Source: an uncultured Pseudomonadales bacterium (GTDB lineage: Bacteria; Pseudomonadota; Gammaproteobacteria; Pseudomonadales; Azotimanducaceae). From it: 64,000 nucleotides of DNA. The notes under the pieces were generated by a model, which had not been told where the DNA came from, searched no databases, and worked only from the letters and a program-made list of their open reading frames with translations. Shown here piece after piece: positions 1 to 8,643 of the stretch. The first letter of the stretch is position 1; every line of letters starts with the position of its first letter. Position numbers and translations under genes: made by a program. The stretch spans positions 1,302,001 to 1,366,000 of the forward strand of contig OY282430.1 in NCBI GenBank assembly GCA_958296025.1. The letters run 5' to 3'.

Positions 1-1
1 G

Positions 2-343
2 GAGGTGGACATGGTCAGCGGCGTCGGCTACAACCCGGCCCGCTGGCCCGGCGGGGTGAAGCCGAGATACTTGGACCTGCGCCGCATCATCACCAACTTG
101 GCGGTCATGGACTTTCAGGGGCCGGACAACCGCATTCGCGTCATCAGCCTGCATCCCGGCGTCAGCTTTGCACAGGTGCAGGACAACACCGGCTTTGAAT
201 TGGTTGCGATGGATGGGTTGGGCACAACGCCACCGCCCACACAGGCGCAACTGTCCCTGATCCGCAAGCGTTTGGACCCGCACAACCAGCGGGCAAGGGC
301 GATCCCTGGCGACCCGCCCGGAATCCCCCAAGCGGGCGGCTAA
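2..343 (+). CDS. ipdB: CoA-transferase-family ring hydrolase subunit beta (IpdB-like), 3' part
   Basis: Only the last 113 codons lie in the window and the reading frame is open to the left edge. The visible part carries family I CoA-transferase beta-subunit features: a conserved GYNPARWPGG segment, then TNLAVMDF, ISLHPGV and a C-terminal RLDP. In the steroid pathway IpdAB does not transfer CoA but hydrolyses the last ring of COCHEA-CoA. The ipdA partner should lie just upstream, outside the window. The stop TAA is 9 bases before the next gene. The IpdB assignment rests mainly on the neighbours (IpdC, EchA20 and FadA6 types); from this fragment alone a glutaconate or 3-oxoacid CoA-transferase subunit would be equally possible. 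Confidence 0.75.
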   Translation, partial: EVDMVSGVGYNPARWPGGVKPRYLDLRRIITNLAVMDFQGPDNRIRVISLHPGVSFAQVQDNTGFELVAMDGLGTTPPPTQAQLSLIRKRLDPHNQRARAIPGDPPGIPQAGG

Positions 344-352
344 TTCACGGCT

Positions 353-1459
353 GTGATGGACGCCCTAGCCACCCCGGCGGCGCAGCTGTTGGGCAGCCGC
401 TACCCCATCATTCAGACGGCCATGGGCTGGGTGTCCACCTCTCGGCTGCTCATCGCCAGCAGCCGCGCCGGCGCCTTCGGCTTCCTTGCCTGCGCCGTCA
501 TGAGCCCTGAGGAGGCGGAGCGGGAAATTCGTGCGGTGCTCGATGCGGTGGACGCTCCCTTCGGCGTCAACTTTCATGCCTTTCAACCCGGTGCGGAGCG
601 CATCGTCGATTTGCTCATCGACCATGGTGTGCGGGCGGTGAGCTACGGGCGGGCGCCTTCCCCGAAGCTCATCGAAAAACTGAAGGGCAGGGGTGTGCTC
701 TGCGTGCCCACCATCGGTGCCGGCAAGCACGCCCGCAAGGCGGTGGATCTGGGTGCCGACCTCATCGTCTGCCAAGGCGGGGAGGGGGGCGGCCACACCG
801 GCGTCACCCCCACCTTGTTGCTGTTGGCGCAGACCTTGGATGCGGTTTCGGTGCCGGTCATCGCCGCCGGCGGCTTCCGGGATGGACGCGGCCTTGCCGC
901 GGCATTGGCCTTTGGGGCGGCCGGCATCGCCATGGGCACGCGGTTCATGCTGACCGCGGACAGCCCCACGCCAACCGCCACCAAGGAGCGCTACTTGGCG
1001 GCCGAGGTCAGCAAGATCCCGGTCAGCACCAAGCTGGACGGCCTGCCGCAACGCATGGTGATGAACGAAACCCTCGCCAAGCTGGAGCGCACCGGCCGTT
1101 TGGCGATGCTCGCCCGGGGGCTTTGGAACGGCTGGCGCTTTCGCGCCGCCACCGGCGCCTCCTTGCCGGCCTTCGCCAAATCGGCGTGGGCGATGGCCAA
1201 GGGCGGCGGTCTGAGCTTCCCCCAAGCGTTGATGGCCGCCAATGCACCGATGATTATCAAGCGGTCCATGGTGGACGGCAGGCCGGATCAAGGCGTGCTG
1301 CCCAGCGGCCAAGTGGCCGGGCTGATCGGCGACCTGCCGAGTTGTGAAGAGTTGGTGGCGCGGATCGTCGCGGACGCCGAGGCGCGCATCGGCGCTTTGC
1401 CAACACGGGGGGCTGAACCCACGCGCTTAGGTCATAAGGAATCAAGTCATGCCCATTGA
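353..1459 (+). CDS. ipdC: Nitronate monooxygenase-family flavoprotein (IpdC-like dehydrogenase)
   Basis: 368 residues in the FMN-binding nitronate monooxygenase (2-nitropropane dioxygenase) fold. Visible features are an N-terminal YPIIQTAMGW, the GADLIVCQGGEGGGHTG loop and a phosphate-binding VIAAGGFRDGRG followed by GAAGIAMGTRF. In steroid degraders the IpdC member of this family oxidises an intermediate of rings C/D between the EchA20 and IpdAB steps. The start may be GTG at 353 or ATG at 356. The 3' end overlaps the next gene by 11 bases, so the two are probably translated together. A generic nitronate monooxygenase cannot be ruled out from sequence alone, but position directly after IpdB and before EchA20 supports IpdC. 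Confidence 0.8.
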   Translation: MMDALATPAAQLLGSRYPIIQTAMGWVSTSRLLIASSRAGAFGFLACAVMSPEEAEREIRAVLDAVDAPFGVNFHAFQPGAERIVDLLIDHGVRAVSYGRAPSPKLIEKLKGRGVLCVPTIGAGKHARKAVDLGADLIVCQGGEGGGHTGVTPTLLLLAQTLDAVSVPVIAAGGFRDGRGLAAALAFGAAGIAMGTRFMLTADSPTPTATKERYLAAEVSKIPVSTKLDGLPQRMVMNETLAKLERTGRLAMLARGLWNGWRFRAATGASLPAFAKSAWAMAKGGGLSFPQALMAANAPMIIKRSMVDGRPDQGVLPSGQVAGLIGDLPSCEELVARIVADAEARIGALPTRGAEPTRLGHKESSHAH

Positions 1460-2216
1460 AGTCAAGGTCCAAGACCGCATCGGCGAGATTGTCTTCAACC
1501 ACCCGCCGGTCAATGCGTTCGATTCCCATCTATGGCTTGAGTTGCCGAACATCATCCACGAGCTGGCGCAACGCCGAGAGGTGCGCTGTCTGCTGGTCCG
1601 GGCCGAGGGCAGGGGCTTCTGCGCCGGGGTGGACATCAAGGAACTACAGGCGGACGCCAGCAGGATCGTGGCGGTGAACCGGGGCAACTTCCTGACCTTC
1701 CAAGCCATCCATCGTTGCGAGATGCCGGTGGTGGCCGCCCCGCACGGCTTCGTGCTCGGCAGCGGCATCGGCGTCTGCGGCGCCAGCGACGCCATCATCG
1801 CTGCCGACGACGCCTACTTCGCCCTGCCGGAGATCGACAGGGGCGCCATGGGCGGCGCCGCCCACATGCAGCGCATCCTGCCCTTGGCCAAGGTGCGGGC
1901 CGCCTTTTTCACCGGCGGACGGGTCACCGCCCAGGAGGCCTGGCGGTTGGGCGGCGTGGAGCGCGTGGTGCCAAGAAGCGAGCACCTGGCCGCCGCCCGG
2001 GCGTTCGCCGGGCGCATCGCCGCAAAGAGCCGGGACGCCCTGCGCATCGCCAAGCAGGCCCTGAACGGCATCGAACCTCTGGACGTGGACAGGGCCTACC
2101 GCTGGGAGCAGGGCTTCACCTTCGAGATGTACATGCACGAAGACTCGCAGAAAGCCCGGGACGCCTTCGTGCAATCCGGCGAGGCGGCGAAATTTGCGGA
2201 GAAAGAGGACGACTAG
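1449..2216 (+). CDS. echA20: EchA20-like enoyl-CoA hydratase/isomerase family ring hydrolase
   Basis: 255 residues in the crotonase fold. The oxyanion-hole segments are GRGFCAGVDIKE and a glycine-rich FVLGSGIGVCG. The carboxy end (YRWEQGFTFE then ARDAFV) resembles, from memory, the mycobacterial EchA20 branch rather than ordinary enoyl-CoA hydratases. EchA20 opens ring D of HIP-derived HICC-CoA, giving the substrate for IpdC and IpdAB. ATG at 1449 lies inside the end of the IpdC gene (11-base overlap). The following thiolase starts 12 bases after the stop, behind a strong AGGAGG. The substrate is inferred from neighbours and family resemblance. Confidence 0.78.
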   Translation: MPIEVKVQDRIGEIVFNHPPVNAFDSHLWLELPNIIHELAQRREVRCLLVRAEGRGFCAGVDIKELQADASRIVAVNRGNFLTFQAIHRCEMPVVAAPHGFVLGSGIGVCGASDAIIAADDAYFALPEIDRGAMGGAAHMQRILPLAKVRAAFFTGGRVTAQEAWRLGGVERVVPRSEHLAAARAFAGRIAAKSRDALRIAKQALNGIEPLDVDRAYRWEQGFTFEMYMHEDSQKARDAFVQSGEAAKFAEKEDD

Positions 2217-2228
2217 GAGGACTGCCAC

Positions 2229-3380
2229 ATGGCCGAAGCCTACATCATCGACGCCTTGCGCACCCCGACGGGCCGCCGCAGGGGCGGCCTGTCCGCCCTG
2301 CACCCGGCCGACTTGGGCGGCCATGCGCTGCAGGCCCTGGTGGAGCGCAACAAGGTTCCCGCCGAGGATTACGAGGACGTGATGTTCGGCTGCGTTGACA
2401 GCATCGGCCCTTTGGCCGGGGATATCGCCCGCACCTGCTGGCTGGCCGCCGGCTTGCCCCTGCATGTGCCTGGCGTGACCATCGACCGGCAGTGCGGCTC
2501 TTCCCAACAGGCCGTGCATTTCGCCGCCCAGGCGGTGCTGAGCGGCACCTGCGATGTGGTGGCCGCCGGCGGCGTGCAGGCGATGAGCCGGATTCCCATG
2601 GCCGCGGCCATGCTGGCCGGGCAGGCCTATGGCTTTGCGGATCCCTTCAGCGGCTCCCCGGGTTGGGTGCGGCGGTTCGGCGACGGTTTGGTCAGTCAGT
2701 TCAACTCGGCGGAAATGATCGCCGAAAAATGGGGTTTCTCCCGGCAGGATCTGGAGCAATTCGCCCTAACCTCCAACCAGCGGGCCTGCAACGCCATCGA
2801 CAGCGGGCGCTTTGATCGGGAAATCGTGCCGATCAACGGCGTGGCGATGGATGAAACCCCGCGCCGGGGCACCAGCTTGGCGGCGATGGCGGAATTGCAG
2901 CCCTTGCAGGAAGGGGGGCGCATCACCGCGGCGGTGTCCAGCCAAACCTGCGACGCCGCCGCCGCCCTGCTGATCTGCTCCGAGGCGGCGGTGGCCCGCT
3001 ACGGCTTGGCGCCGCGCGCCCGCATCCACCATATCAGCGTGTTGGCCGACGATCCCATTTGGATGCTGACCGCCCCCATCCCCGCCACCGCCCGGGCGAT
3101 GGAGAAAGCCGGCATGGCCTTGGCGCAGATTGATCTAGTGGAAATCAACGAAGCCTTCGCCCCGGTGGTGATGGCTTGGCTGGTGGAAACGGGCTACGAC
3201 CACGGCAAAACCAACGTCAACGGCGGTGCCATCGCCTTGGGCCATCCCTTGGGCGCCACCGGCGCCAAGCTGATGACCACCTTGCTGCACGAGCTGGAGC
3301 GCCGCGGCGGACGCTGGGGCTTGCAGACCATGTGCGAAGGCGGTGGCCAAGCCAATGTGACCATCATCGAACGGCTGTAG
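2229..3380 (+). CDS. fadA6: Acetyl-CoA acetyltransferase, FadA6-like thiolase
   Basis: 383-residue thiolase of normal length. The nucleophile cysteine is in DRQCGSSQQA, the NEAFAPVVMAW loop is complete, and the C-terminal catalytic motifs GGAIALGHPLGATGA and CEGGGQAN are intact. The sequence is close to the FadA6 branch, which cleaves the acyl chain left after the steroid rings have been opened. It has an AGGAGG ribosome site 12 bases before ATG 2229. It lies in the middle of the co-directional IpdB to MaoC run. The thiolase function is certain; the steroid-specific substrate is inferred. Confidence 0.85.
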   Translation: MAEAYIIDALRTPTGRRRGGLSALHPADLGGHALQALVERNKVPAEDYEDVMFGCVDSIGPLAGDIARTCWLAAGLPLHVPGVTIDRQCGSSQQAVHFAAQAVLSGTCDVVAAGGVQAMSRIPMAAAMLAGQAYGFADPFSGSPGWVRRFGDGLVSQFNSAEMIAEKWGFSRQDLEQFALTSNQRACNAIDSGRFDREIVPINGVAMDETPRRGTSLAAMAELQPLQEGGRITAAVSSQTCDAAAALLICSEAAVARYGLAPRARIHHISVLADDPIWMLTAPIPATARAMEKAGMALAQIDLVEINEAFAPVVMAWLVETGYDHGKTNVNGGAIALGHPLGATGAKLMTTLLHELERRGGRWGLQTMCEGGGQANVTIIERL

Positions 3381-3428
3381 GAGGGCGGAGCCATTTCAGG
3401 TCAACGGAGCGGGCAGTTGGAGAAGGAC

Positions 3429-4310
3429 ATGAACGGACTGTGCGCCGGCCGCACCGCCATCGTCACCGGCGGCGGCAACGGCCTTGGCAAGAGCTACGCC
3501 TTGGCCTTGGCGGCGGCCGGGGCCAATGTGGTGGTCAACGACATCAACTCGGACGCCGCCGCCGCCACCGTCGCGGAGATCGAGGCCGCCGGCGGACCGG
3601 CATTGGCGAACACCGACGACATCAGCTCCCACGAACGCGCCGGGCGCATTTTTCAAGCCGCGCTGGAAGCCTATGGGGACCTGCACGCCGTGGTCAACAA
3701 CGCCGGCATCTGCCGGGACCGCATGTTCGCCAGCCTAGCCGAGGAGGATTGGGATGCGGTGGTGGCCGTGCATCTCAAGGGGCACTTCTGCCTGTCCAGC
3801 CATGCGGCCCGATATTGGCGCGCCAAGGCCAAGAGCGGCGAGGCGGTGAGCGGGCGCATCATCAACACCAGTTCCGGCGCCGGATTGCTCGGCTCCTTGG
3901 GTCAGTCCAACTATTCGGCGGCCAAGGGTGGCATCCTCAGCCTAACCTTGGTGCAGGCGGCGGAACTGGGCCGCTACGGCGTCACCGCCAACGCCCTTGC
4001 GCCCCAGGCCCGCACCGGCATGACCGAAAGGGTGTTCGCGGACATGATGCGGGTTCCCGAAGACGGCGGCTTTGACCGCTACCATCCAGACAACGTAGCC
4101 CCCTTGGTGGTTTGGCTGGCCAGTGCTGCGTCCAGCGGCGTGACCGGCCGCTGCTTCGAGATCTTCGGCGGCAAGATATCCATCGCTGACGGCTGGCGCA
4201 GCGGCCGGGTTTACGACAAGGGCGCCCGCTTTGCGGCGGAGGAAATCGGCGAACGCATCGCCGCACTGCTCGAGGCCGCCCCGCCGCCCGAACCAGTTTA
4301 CGGCGCTTGA
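3429..4310 (+). CDS. Short-chain dehydrogenase/reductase, steroid-cluster type (Rv3548c/HSD-like)
   Basis: 293 residues in a classical SDR fold. The NAD-binding motif TGGGNGLGKSYA is near residue 14, NNAGIC follows, and the catalytic Ser and YSAAK are present (INTSSG, SNYSAAKGG). It is longer than a basic SDR because of a C-terminal segment after the FDRYHPDNVAPLV region, as in hydroxysteroid/hydroxyacyl-CoA dehydrogenases of the HSD17B4 type. ATG 3429 is preferred over TTG 3417 because GGAG sits 6 bases before it. Likely role: NAD-dependent oxidation of a ring-derived hydroxyacyl-CoA during steroid side-chain or ring breakdown. The exact step is not decidable. Confidence 0.75.
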   Translation: MNGLCAGRTAIVTGGGNGLGKSYALALAAAGANVVVNDINSDAAAATVAEIEAAGGPALANTDDISSHERAGRIFQAALEAYGDLHAVVNNAGICRDRMFASLAEEDWDAVVAVHLKGHFCLSSHAARYWRAKAKSGEAVSGRIINTSSGAGLLGSLGQSNYSAAKGGILSLTLVQAAELGRYGVTANALAPQARTGMTERVFADMMRVPEDGGFDRYHPDNVAPLVVWLASAASSGVTGRCFEIFGGKISIADGWRSGRVYDKGARFAAEEIGERIAALLEAAPPPEPVYGA

Positions 4311-4453
4311 CCGATGCCCAGGCCACCGCCATCTTGCCACCAGCGTTTGAACGCGAACCCAGCCACCAGCGGCCGGTGCCAATGGTGGTGGCGATGCTTG
4401 GCCCAAGCGAACGCCGACGCCAATCCGCGCTAACCGATTGCGGTTCTTGAACC

Positions 4454-5239
4454 ATGCCCGATTTGTCCAAGCCGCCCGCGTATCCCTCCAGCCACGATCT
4501 GTTGGCGGGACGCAAGGTGGTCATCACCGCCGCGGCCGGCACCGGCATCGGCTACGCCACCGCCAAGCGCTGCATGGAGGAAGGTGCGCAAGTGCTGATC
4601 TCCGACATCCATGCATCCCGTTTGCGGACGTCGGCGGAACGCCTGCGGGAAGAGGTGGGGAGGCAGCCGGCGGCCCAGCTTTGCAACGTCACCCGCCAAG
4701 AGGATGTGGAGACCCTGTTCGCCGCCGCCCAGCGGCACTTGGGCGCGGTCGATGTGGTCATCAACAACGCCGGCTTGGGCGGTACCGCCAACCTGATGGA
4801 CATGACCGATCAGCAATGGTCCTCGGTGCTCGACGTCACCCTGAACGGCACCTTCCGCATGACCCGCGCCGCCATGCAGGCGATGCGCCGCCAAGGCGGC
4901 GCGATCGTCAACAACGCCTCGGTCTTGGGCTGGCGGGCGCAGAAGGGGCAGGCGCACTACGCAGCGGCCAAGGCCGGAGTGATGGCGCTGACCCGTTGCG
5001 CCGCCTTGGAGGGCGCGGAGTTCGGCATCCGCGTCAACGCCGTGGCGCCGAGCTTAGCCATGCACCCCTTCCTAGCCAAGGTGACCAGCGACGACTTGCT
5101 GCGCGAGCTGGAGGCCAAGGAAGCCTACGGTCGCGCCGCCGAAGTTTGGGAGGTGGCCAACGTGATCGTCTTCCTCGCCAGCGACTATGCCTCCTACATG
5201 ACGGGCGAGACGGTCTCCGTCTCCAGCCAGCGGGCCTAA
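4454..5239 (+). CDS. SDR-family oxidoreductase, IpdF-like
   Basis: 261-residue SDR. The dinucleotide motif TAAAGTGIGYATAKRC and the ISDIHASRL segment are characteristic of the IpdF branch, which oxidises 5-hydroxy-HIP-CoA in steroid degraders. NNAGLGG, NNASVLGW and the YxxxK motif (HYAAAKAG) are present. It follows the previous SDR after 143 bases that hold no recognisable gene. The symbol is left blank because Rv3549c-type SDRs of the same clusters look similar. The last codons (SVSSQRA plus stop) are imperfectly repeated about 85 bases downstream. Confidence 0.75.
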   Translation: MPDLSKPPAYPSSHDLLAGRKVVITAAAGTGIGYATAKRCMEEGAQVLISDIHASRLRTSAERLREEVGRQPAAQLCNVTRQEDVETLFAAAQRHLGAVDVVINNAGLGGTANLMDMTDQQWSSVLDVTLNGTFRMTRAAMQAMRRQGGAIVNNASVLGWRAQKGQAHYAAAKAGVMALTRCAALEGAEFGIRVNAVAPSLAMHPFLAKVTSDDLLRELEAKEAYGRAAEVWEVANVIVFLASDYASYMTGETVSVSSQRA

Positions 5240-5338
5240 GGGATGCCGGGCCTAAGGGGTGCCCGGATGCGTGCCGCCAGCGCCGCCTACAACCACGATG
5301 TCCGCGTCTTCAGCCAACCGGCCTAGGGGAGGCGCCTC

Positions 5339-5791
5339 ATGACGTTAAGAGTGCATTTAGCGGACTTGGAGGGCGCCGCCGGCCAGCCGCTCGGCCCCAC
5401 CGACTGGCTGCGCATGGAACAGTCCCGCATCGACCAGTTCGCGGACGCCACCGACGACCACCAGTGGATTCACGTCGATGCGCAACGGGCCAAGGAAGGC
5501 CCTTTCGGCGCGACCATCGCCCACGGCTACCTGACCCTAGCCCTGGTCAACAAGTTTCTGCCTGACCTCATCGCAGTGCAGGGCGCCTCCATGGGCGTCA
5601 ACTACGGTTGCGGCAAGGTGCGCTTCCCGGCGCCTGTGCCGACGGGCGCGCGCATCCGCGCTCTGGGGGAAGTGGTCGAGGTGGCCGAGGTGAAGGGCGG
5701 CAAGCAGATGATCGTGCGCGTCACCGTGGAAATCGAAGAACAGCAGCGGCCCGCCTGCGTGGTTGACACCATCAGCCGCTTCTATGGTTGA
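5339..5791 (+). CDS. MaoC-family (R)-specific enoyl-CoA hydratase
   Basis: 150 residues in a single hot-dog fold. The hydratase signature is visible: Asp and His in DATDDHQWIHVD, followed by GPFGATIAHGYLTLAL. It resembles NodN/Rv0130-type MaoC hydratases. ATG 5339 follows GGGGAGGCGCCTC, a strong ribosome site. It is probably the hydration step paired with the two upstream SDRs. The 99 bases before it contain a weak copy of the end of the preceding gene. The fatty-acyl or steroid-acyl substrate cannot be fixed from sequence. Confidence 0.85.
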   Translation: MTLRVHLADLEGAAGQPLGPTDWLRMEQSRIDQFADATDDHQWIHVDAQRAKEGPFGATIAHGYLTLALVNKFLPDLIAVQGASMGVNYGCGKVRFPAPVPTGARIRALGEVVEVAEVKGGKQMIVRVTVEIEEQQRPACVVDTISRFYG

Positions 5792-5860
5792 TCTCGGCAG
5801 GGGGCTGGCAAACAGCGGCTATTGGGTGGGGCCAAAGCCCCGCTGCTTAGGGAGATTTGC

Positions 5861-5884
5861 ATGGCGGCCAAGCTGAATTCATGA
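5861..5884 (+). CDS. Possible 7-codon leader peptide overlapping the monooxygenase start
   Basis: ATG 5861 has a good ribosome site (AGGGAG, 8 bases upstream). It encodes MAAKLNS and stops at TGA 5882-5884, which overlaps the monooxygenase ATG as ATGA. The monooxygenase start has no obvious ribosome site of its own, so translation could be coupled through this short frame. It may equally be a chance frame. No homologue is known to me. Confidence 0.3.
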   Translation: MAAKLNS

Positions 5885-7485
5885 CTGGCGCGGACAGATC
5901 TTTGGACGCCGTCGTGGTGGGCGCCGGCTTCGCCGGCCTTTGCATGCTGCATCGGTTGCGCCAGCTTGGGTTCTCCACCCGTGTTTTCGAGCGGGGCGGC
6001 GACGTTGGCGGCACCTGGTATTGGAACCGCTATCCCGGCGCCCGTTGCGATGTCGAGAGCCTGGAGTACTCCTATCAGTTCTCCGAGGCGCTTCAGCAGG
6101 AATGGCGCTGGACGGAACGCTACTCCGCCCAGCCGGAAATCCTGAAGTACGCCAACCATGTGGCCGACCGCTTCGACCTGCGCCCGCACATCGAATTCAA
6201 CACCCGCGTCGTCTGCGCCAGCTACGACGAGGCAGCCAGCCGTTGGTCGGTGTACACGGACGGGGGGCAGCGATTCTCCACCCGCTTTCTTGTCATGGCC
6301 AGCGGCTGCCTGTCCGCCGCCAACACCCCGGACTTCAAGGGCATCGAGCGCTTTCAGGGGGAGACCTTCCACACCGGCGACTGGCCTCACGAAGAAGTGG
6401 ATTTCCACGGCAAGCGGGTGGGCGTCATCGGCACTGGGTCGTCCGCCATACAGTCCATCCCCATCATCGCCGAGCAGGCTGTGCACCTAAGGGTGTTCCA
6501 GCGCACGCCGAACTTTTCGGTGCCGGCCGGCAACGGCCCCATGGACCGAGCCTCGGAACGGGAGATTAAGGCGGACTACGCCAGCTTCCGCGCTCGCAAC
6601 AAGGCCATGCCCACCGGGCTCGGCAGCCGCCATCCAAGGCGCGAGGATTCGGCCCTGGCCGTCACCGAGGATGAGCGGCAGCGCCGCTACGAGAAATATT
6701 GGCGAATCGGCGGCCTCATGTTCATGGGCGCCTTTGCCGACCTTGGCGTCAACGCGGAGGCCAACGCCACCGCCGCCGAGTTCATTCGCCGCCAGATCCG
6801 CAGCATCGTCAAGGACCCGAAGACCGCCGAGTTGCTGTGTCCGGACACTGTGGTCGGCTGCAAGCGCCTGTGCGTGGACACCGGCTACTTCGCCACCTTC
6901 AACCGCCCCAACGTGCGGCTGGTCGATATAAGCCGGAGGCCAATAGAGGAGATCACCTCCTTTGGGCTGAAGGCGGCCGGCGAGGAGCACAGGCTCGACT
7001 GCATCGTTTTCGCCACCGGCTTTGACGCCATGACCGGCGCCCTTCTGCGGGTGGACATTCGCGGCAGGGGCGGCGAACGGCTTGAGGACAAGTGGCGGGC
7101 CGGGCCGCGGGCCTACTTGGGGCTGGCCGCAGCGGGCTTTCCCAACCTGTTCATGATCACCGGCCCCGGCAGCCCATCCGTGCTGAGCAACATGCTGCCC
7201 TCCATCGAGCAGCATGTGGACTTCATCGCCGACTGCCTAACGCACATGCGCGGGGGTGGGCATCAAACCATCGAAGCACAGCGGGCTGCCGAGGATGATT
7301 GGGTGCATACGGTCAATGCACTCGCCGAAGGCACCCTCTACCCCACCTGCAATTCCTGGTATCTAGGCGCCAACGTGCCCGGCAAGCCGAGGGTGTTCAT
7401 GCCCTATCTGGGCTTCCCTGCCTATGTGGCCAAATGCGAACAGGTCGTCGCCGACGGCTACGAGGGGTTCGCCTTCTCCCGCTAG
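5881..7485 (+). CDS. Type I Baeyer-Villiger monooxygenase (FAD/NADPH)
   Basis: 534 residues. The FAD-binding GAGFAG lies near the N terminus, followed by GGTWYWNRYPGARCDVES, typical of cyclohexanone and steroid monooxygenases. The Baeyer-Villiger fingerprint FxGxxxHxxxWP is complete (FQGETFHTGDWP), and a second Rossmann motif GTGSSA for NADPH follows. It inserts oxygen next to a ketone to give an ester or lactone. Being next to the steroid-ring genes, it may act on a cyclic ketone, but this is inference. ATG 5881 is chosen over TTG 5857, which has no ribosome site at a workable distance. A 7-codon open frame ends at the start codon (see separate entry). Confidence 0.88.
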   Translation: MTGADRSLDAVVVGAGFAGLCMLHRLRQLGFSTRVFERGGDVGGTWYWNRYPGARCDVESLEYSYQFSEALQQEWRWTERYSAQPEILKYANHVADRFDLRPHIEFNTRVVCASYDEAASRWSVYTDGGQRFSTRFLVMASGCLSAANTPDFKGIERFQGETFHTGDWPHEEVDFHGKRVGVIGTGSSAIQSIPIIAEQAVHLRVFQRTPNFSVPAGNGPMDRASEREIKADYASFRARNKAMPTGLGSRHPRREDSALAVTEDERQRRYEKYWRIGGLMFMGAFADLGVNAEANATAAEFIRRQIRSIVKDPKTAELLCPDTVVGCKRLCVDTGYFATFNRPNVRLVDISRRPIEEITSFGLKAAGEEHRLDCIVFATGFDAMTGALLRVDIRGRGGERLEDKWRAGPRAYLGLAAAGFPNLFMITGPGSPSVLSNMLPSIEQHVDFIADCLTHMRGGGHQTIEAQRAAEDDWVHTVNALAEGTLYPTCNSWYLGANVPGKPRVFMPYLGFPAYVAKCEQVVADGYEGFAFSR

Positions 7486-7656
7486 GGGACGTCCGCCGCG
7501 CCTCCCCATCGCCTAGCGGGATGAATTTTGAGTGCGTCCAAACTTCCCAAAGGCGGGTAAATCGGGCGAAAGGCTTACGGCAGATTCAGCCATTTCCTAC
7601 ATACTTTCTCGATGCGACTCCTTAGCTTGGCCCCTTCACATCCATTGGGAGGCGCC

Positions 7657-8577
7657 ATGCAAGCAAAACATCTCGAAACCCCAGAGGAACTGACCAAGGT
7701 TTTGGGTCGGGAGCTTTCCTCCCAAGCGGTGGATCCGAACGGCTGGACGGACCTGCATCACACGGCCCTGTTCAACCTTGTGGAACCCGCGAGGGCGCTG
7801 CTGACCGAAGGGGCGGACGTCAATGCCGCCCTGAAGACGGACGGCAAGCAACTCACGGCGGATGCCGTGCATTTGCTCTATCGCCTGGGCCTCATCTTCA
7901 AGACTTGGGAGCGGGAGGGCGACACGCCGTTGCACATGGCGGCCTGCTCCGATGCTGCGGCCGCCGCCAAACTGCTGCTCGACAACGGCGCGGATCTTTT
8001 CGCTGGGCTAGGCGGGGGCGGTACGCCCCTGAACGTGGCGGCGCGGTTTGAGGCGGTGGATACCGCCAGCGAATTGCTCGCCCGCGGCGCGGACAGTGGT
8101 GCCCGGGACGCCCAAGGTTGGACGCCCCTGCACAGCGCCGCCGGCGGCGGCGCATTGAAGACAGTGCGCCTGTTGCTGGACGCCGGCGCGGATGTCAATG
8201 CCGCTGCCAAGCAAGGCCTGACGCCCCTGCATCTGTCGGTTTCCCAACGCGCCCCCCAGGCCTTTGACGACCCGACCATAACCAGGCTGCTGCTCGATTG
8301 GGGCGCCGAGGTGAACGCCTTGTTGGACGGCCTGAACATAACGGCCTTGGATCTGGTCGCGGCCCTTGGCCGCCCTGTCATGGCGAACCTGCTGCGCCGC
8401 CGCGGCGGCGATCTGACCGCTGAGGAGAAAACCGAGGTCGTGGGCATGATCGACGTCAACTTGGGAAGCGGCGGCCTGTTGATGCCGATCATGAAGCGCT
8501 CCATTAGGTGCCGTCCCCCGCGCAACCGCGGCGGAACTAGGAACGGAGGCCGAACCCGCCGTTCAAGGCGCAGGTGA
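7657..8577 (+). CDS. Ankyrin-repeat protein
   Basis: 306 residues. At least four ankyrin units can be read, with the recurring TPLH and ALLxxGADVNA patterns (for example GDTPLHMAACSDAAAAAKLL, GWTPLHSAAGGG and GLTPLHLSVSQR). There is no signal peptide or membrane segment, so it is probably a cytoplasmic binding protein. ATG 7657 sits 4 bases after GGGAGG. The C terminus is short and basic (CRPPRNRGG and onward), unlike an ankyrin capping helix, and may be a read-on after a lost end. It is unrelated in function to either catabolic block around it. The partner is unknown. Confidence 0.8.
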   Translation: MQAKHLETPEELTKVLGRELSSQAVDPNGWTDLHHTALFNLVEPARALLTEGADVNAALKTDGKQLTADAVHLLYRLGLIFKTWEREGDTPLHMAACSDAAAAAKLLLDNGADLFAGLGGGGTPLNVAARFEAVDTASELLARGADSGARDAQGWTPLHSAAGGGALKTVRLLLDAGADVNAAAKQGLTPLHLSVSQRAPQAFDDPTITRLLLDWGAEVNALLDGLNITALDLVAALGRPVMANLLRRRGGDLTAEEKTEVVGMIDVNLGSGGLLMPIMKRSIRCRPPRNRGGTRNGGRTRRSRRR

Positions 8578-8643
8578 CGAAGGCCGCGGCGGTGCTAGAT
8601 GCGCCGTTGCCCCGCCGCCAGCCAAGAGCCGCCCTCCTCTGCA

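Noticed and set aside
1644-2759. 371-codon open frame on the minus strand
   Set aside because: Antisense to the EchA20 and FadA6 genes; composition is that of a shadow frame (His/Gly/Ala-rich).
4311-4453. Possible small gene between the two SDRs
   Set aside because: No ribosome site and no recognisable similarity in any frame.
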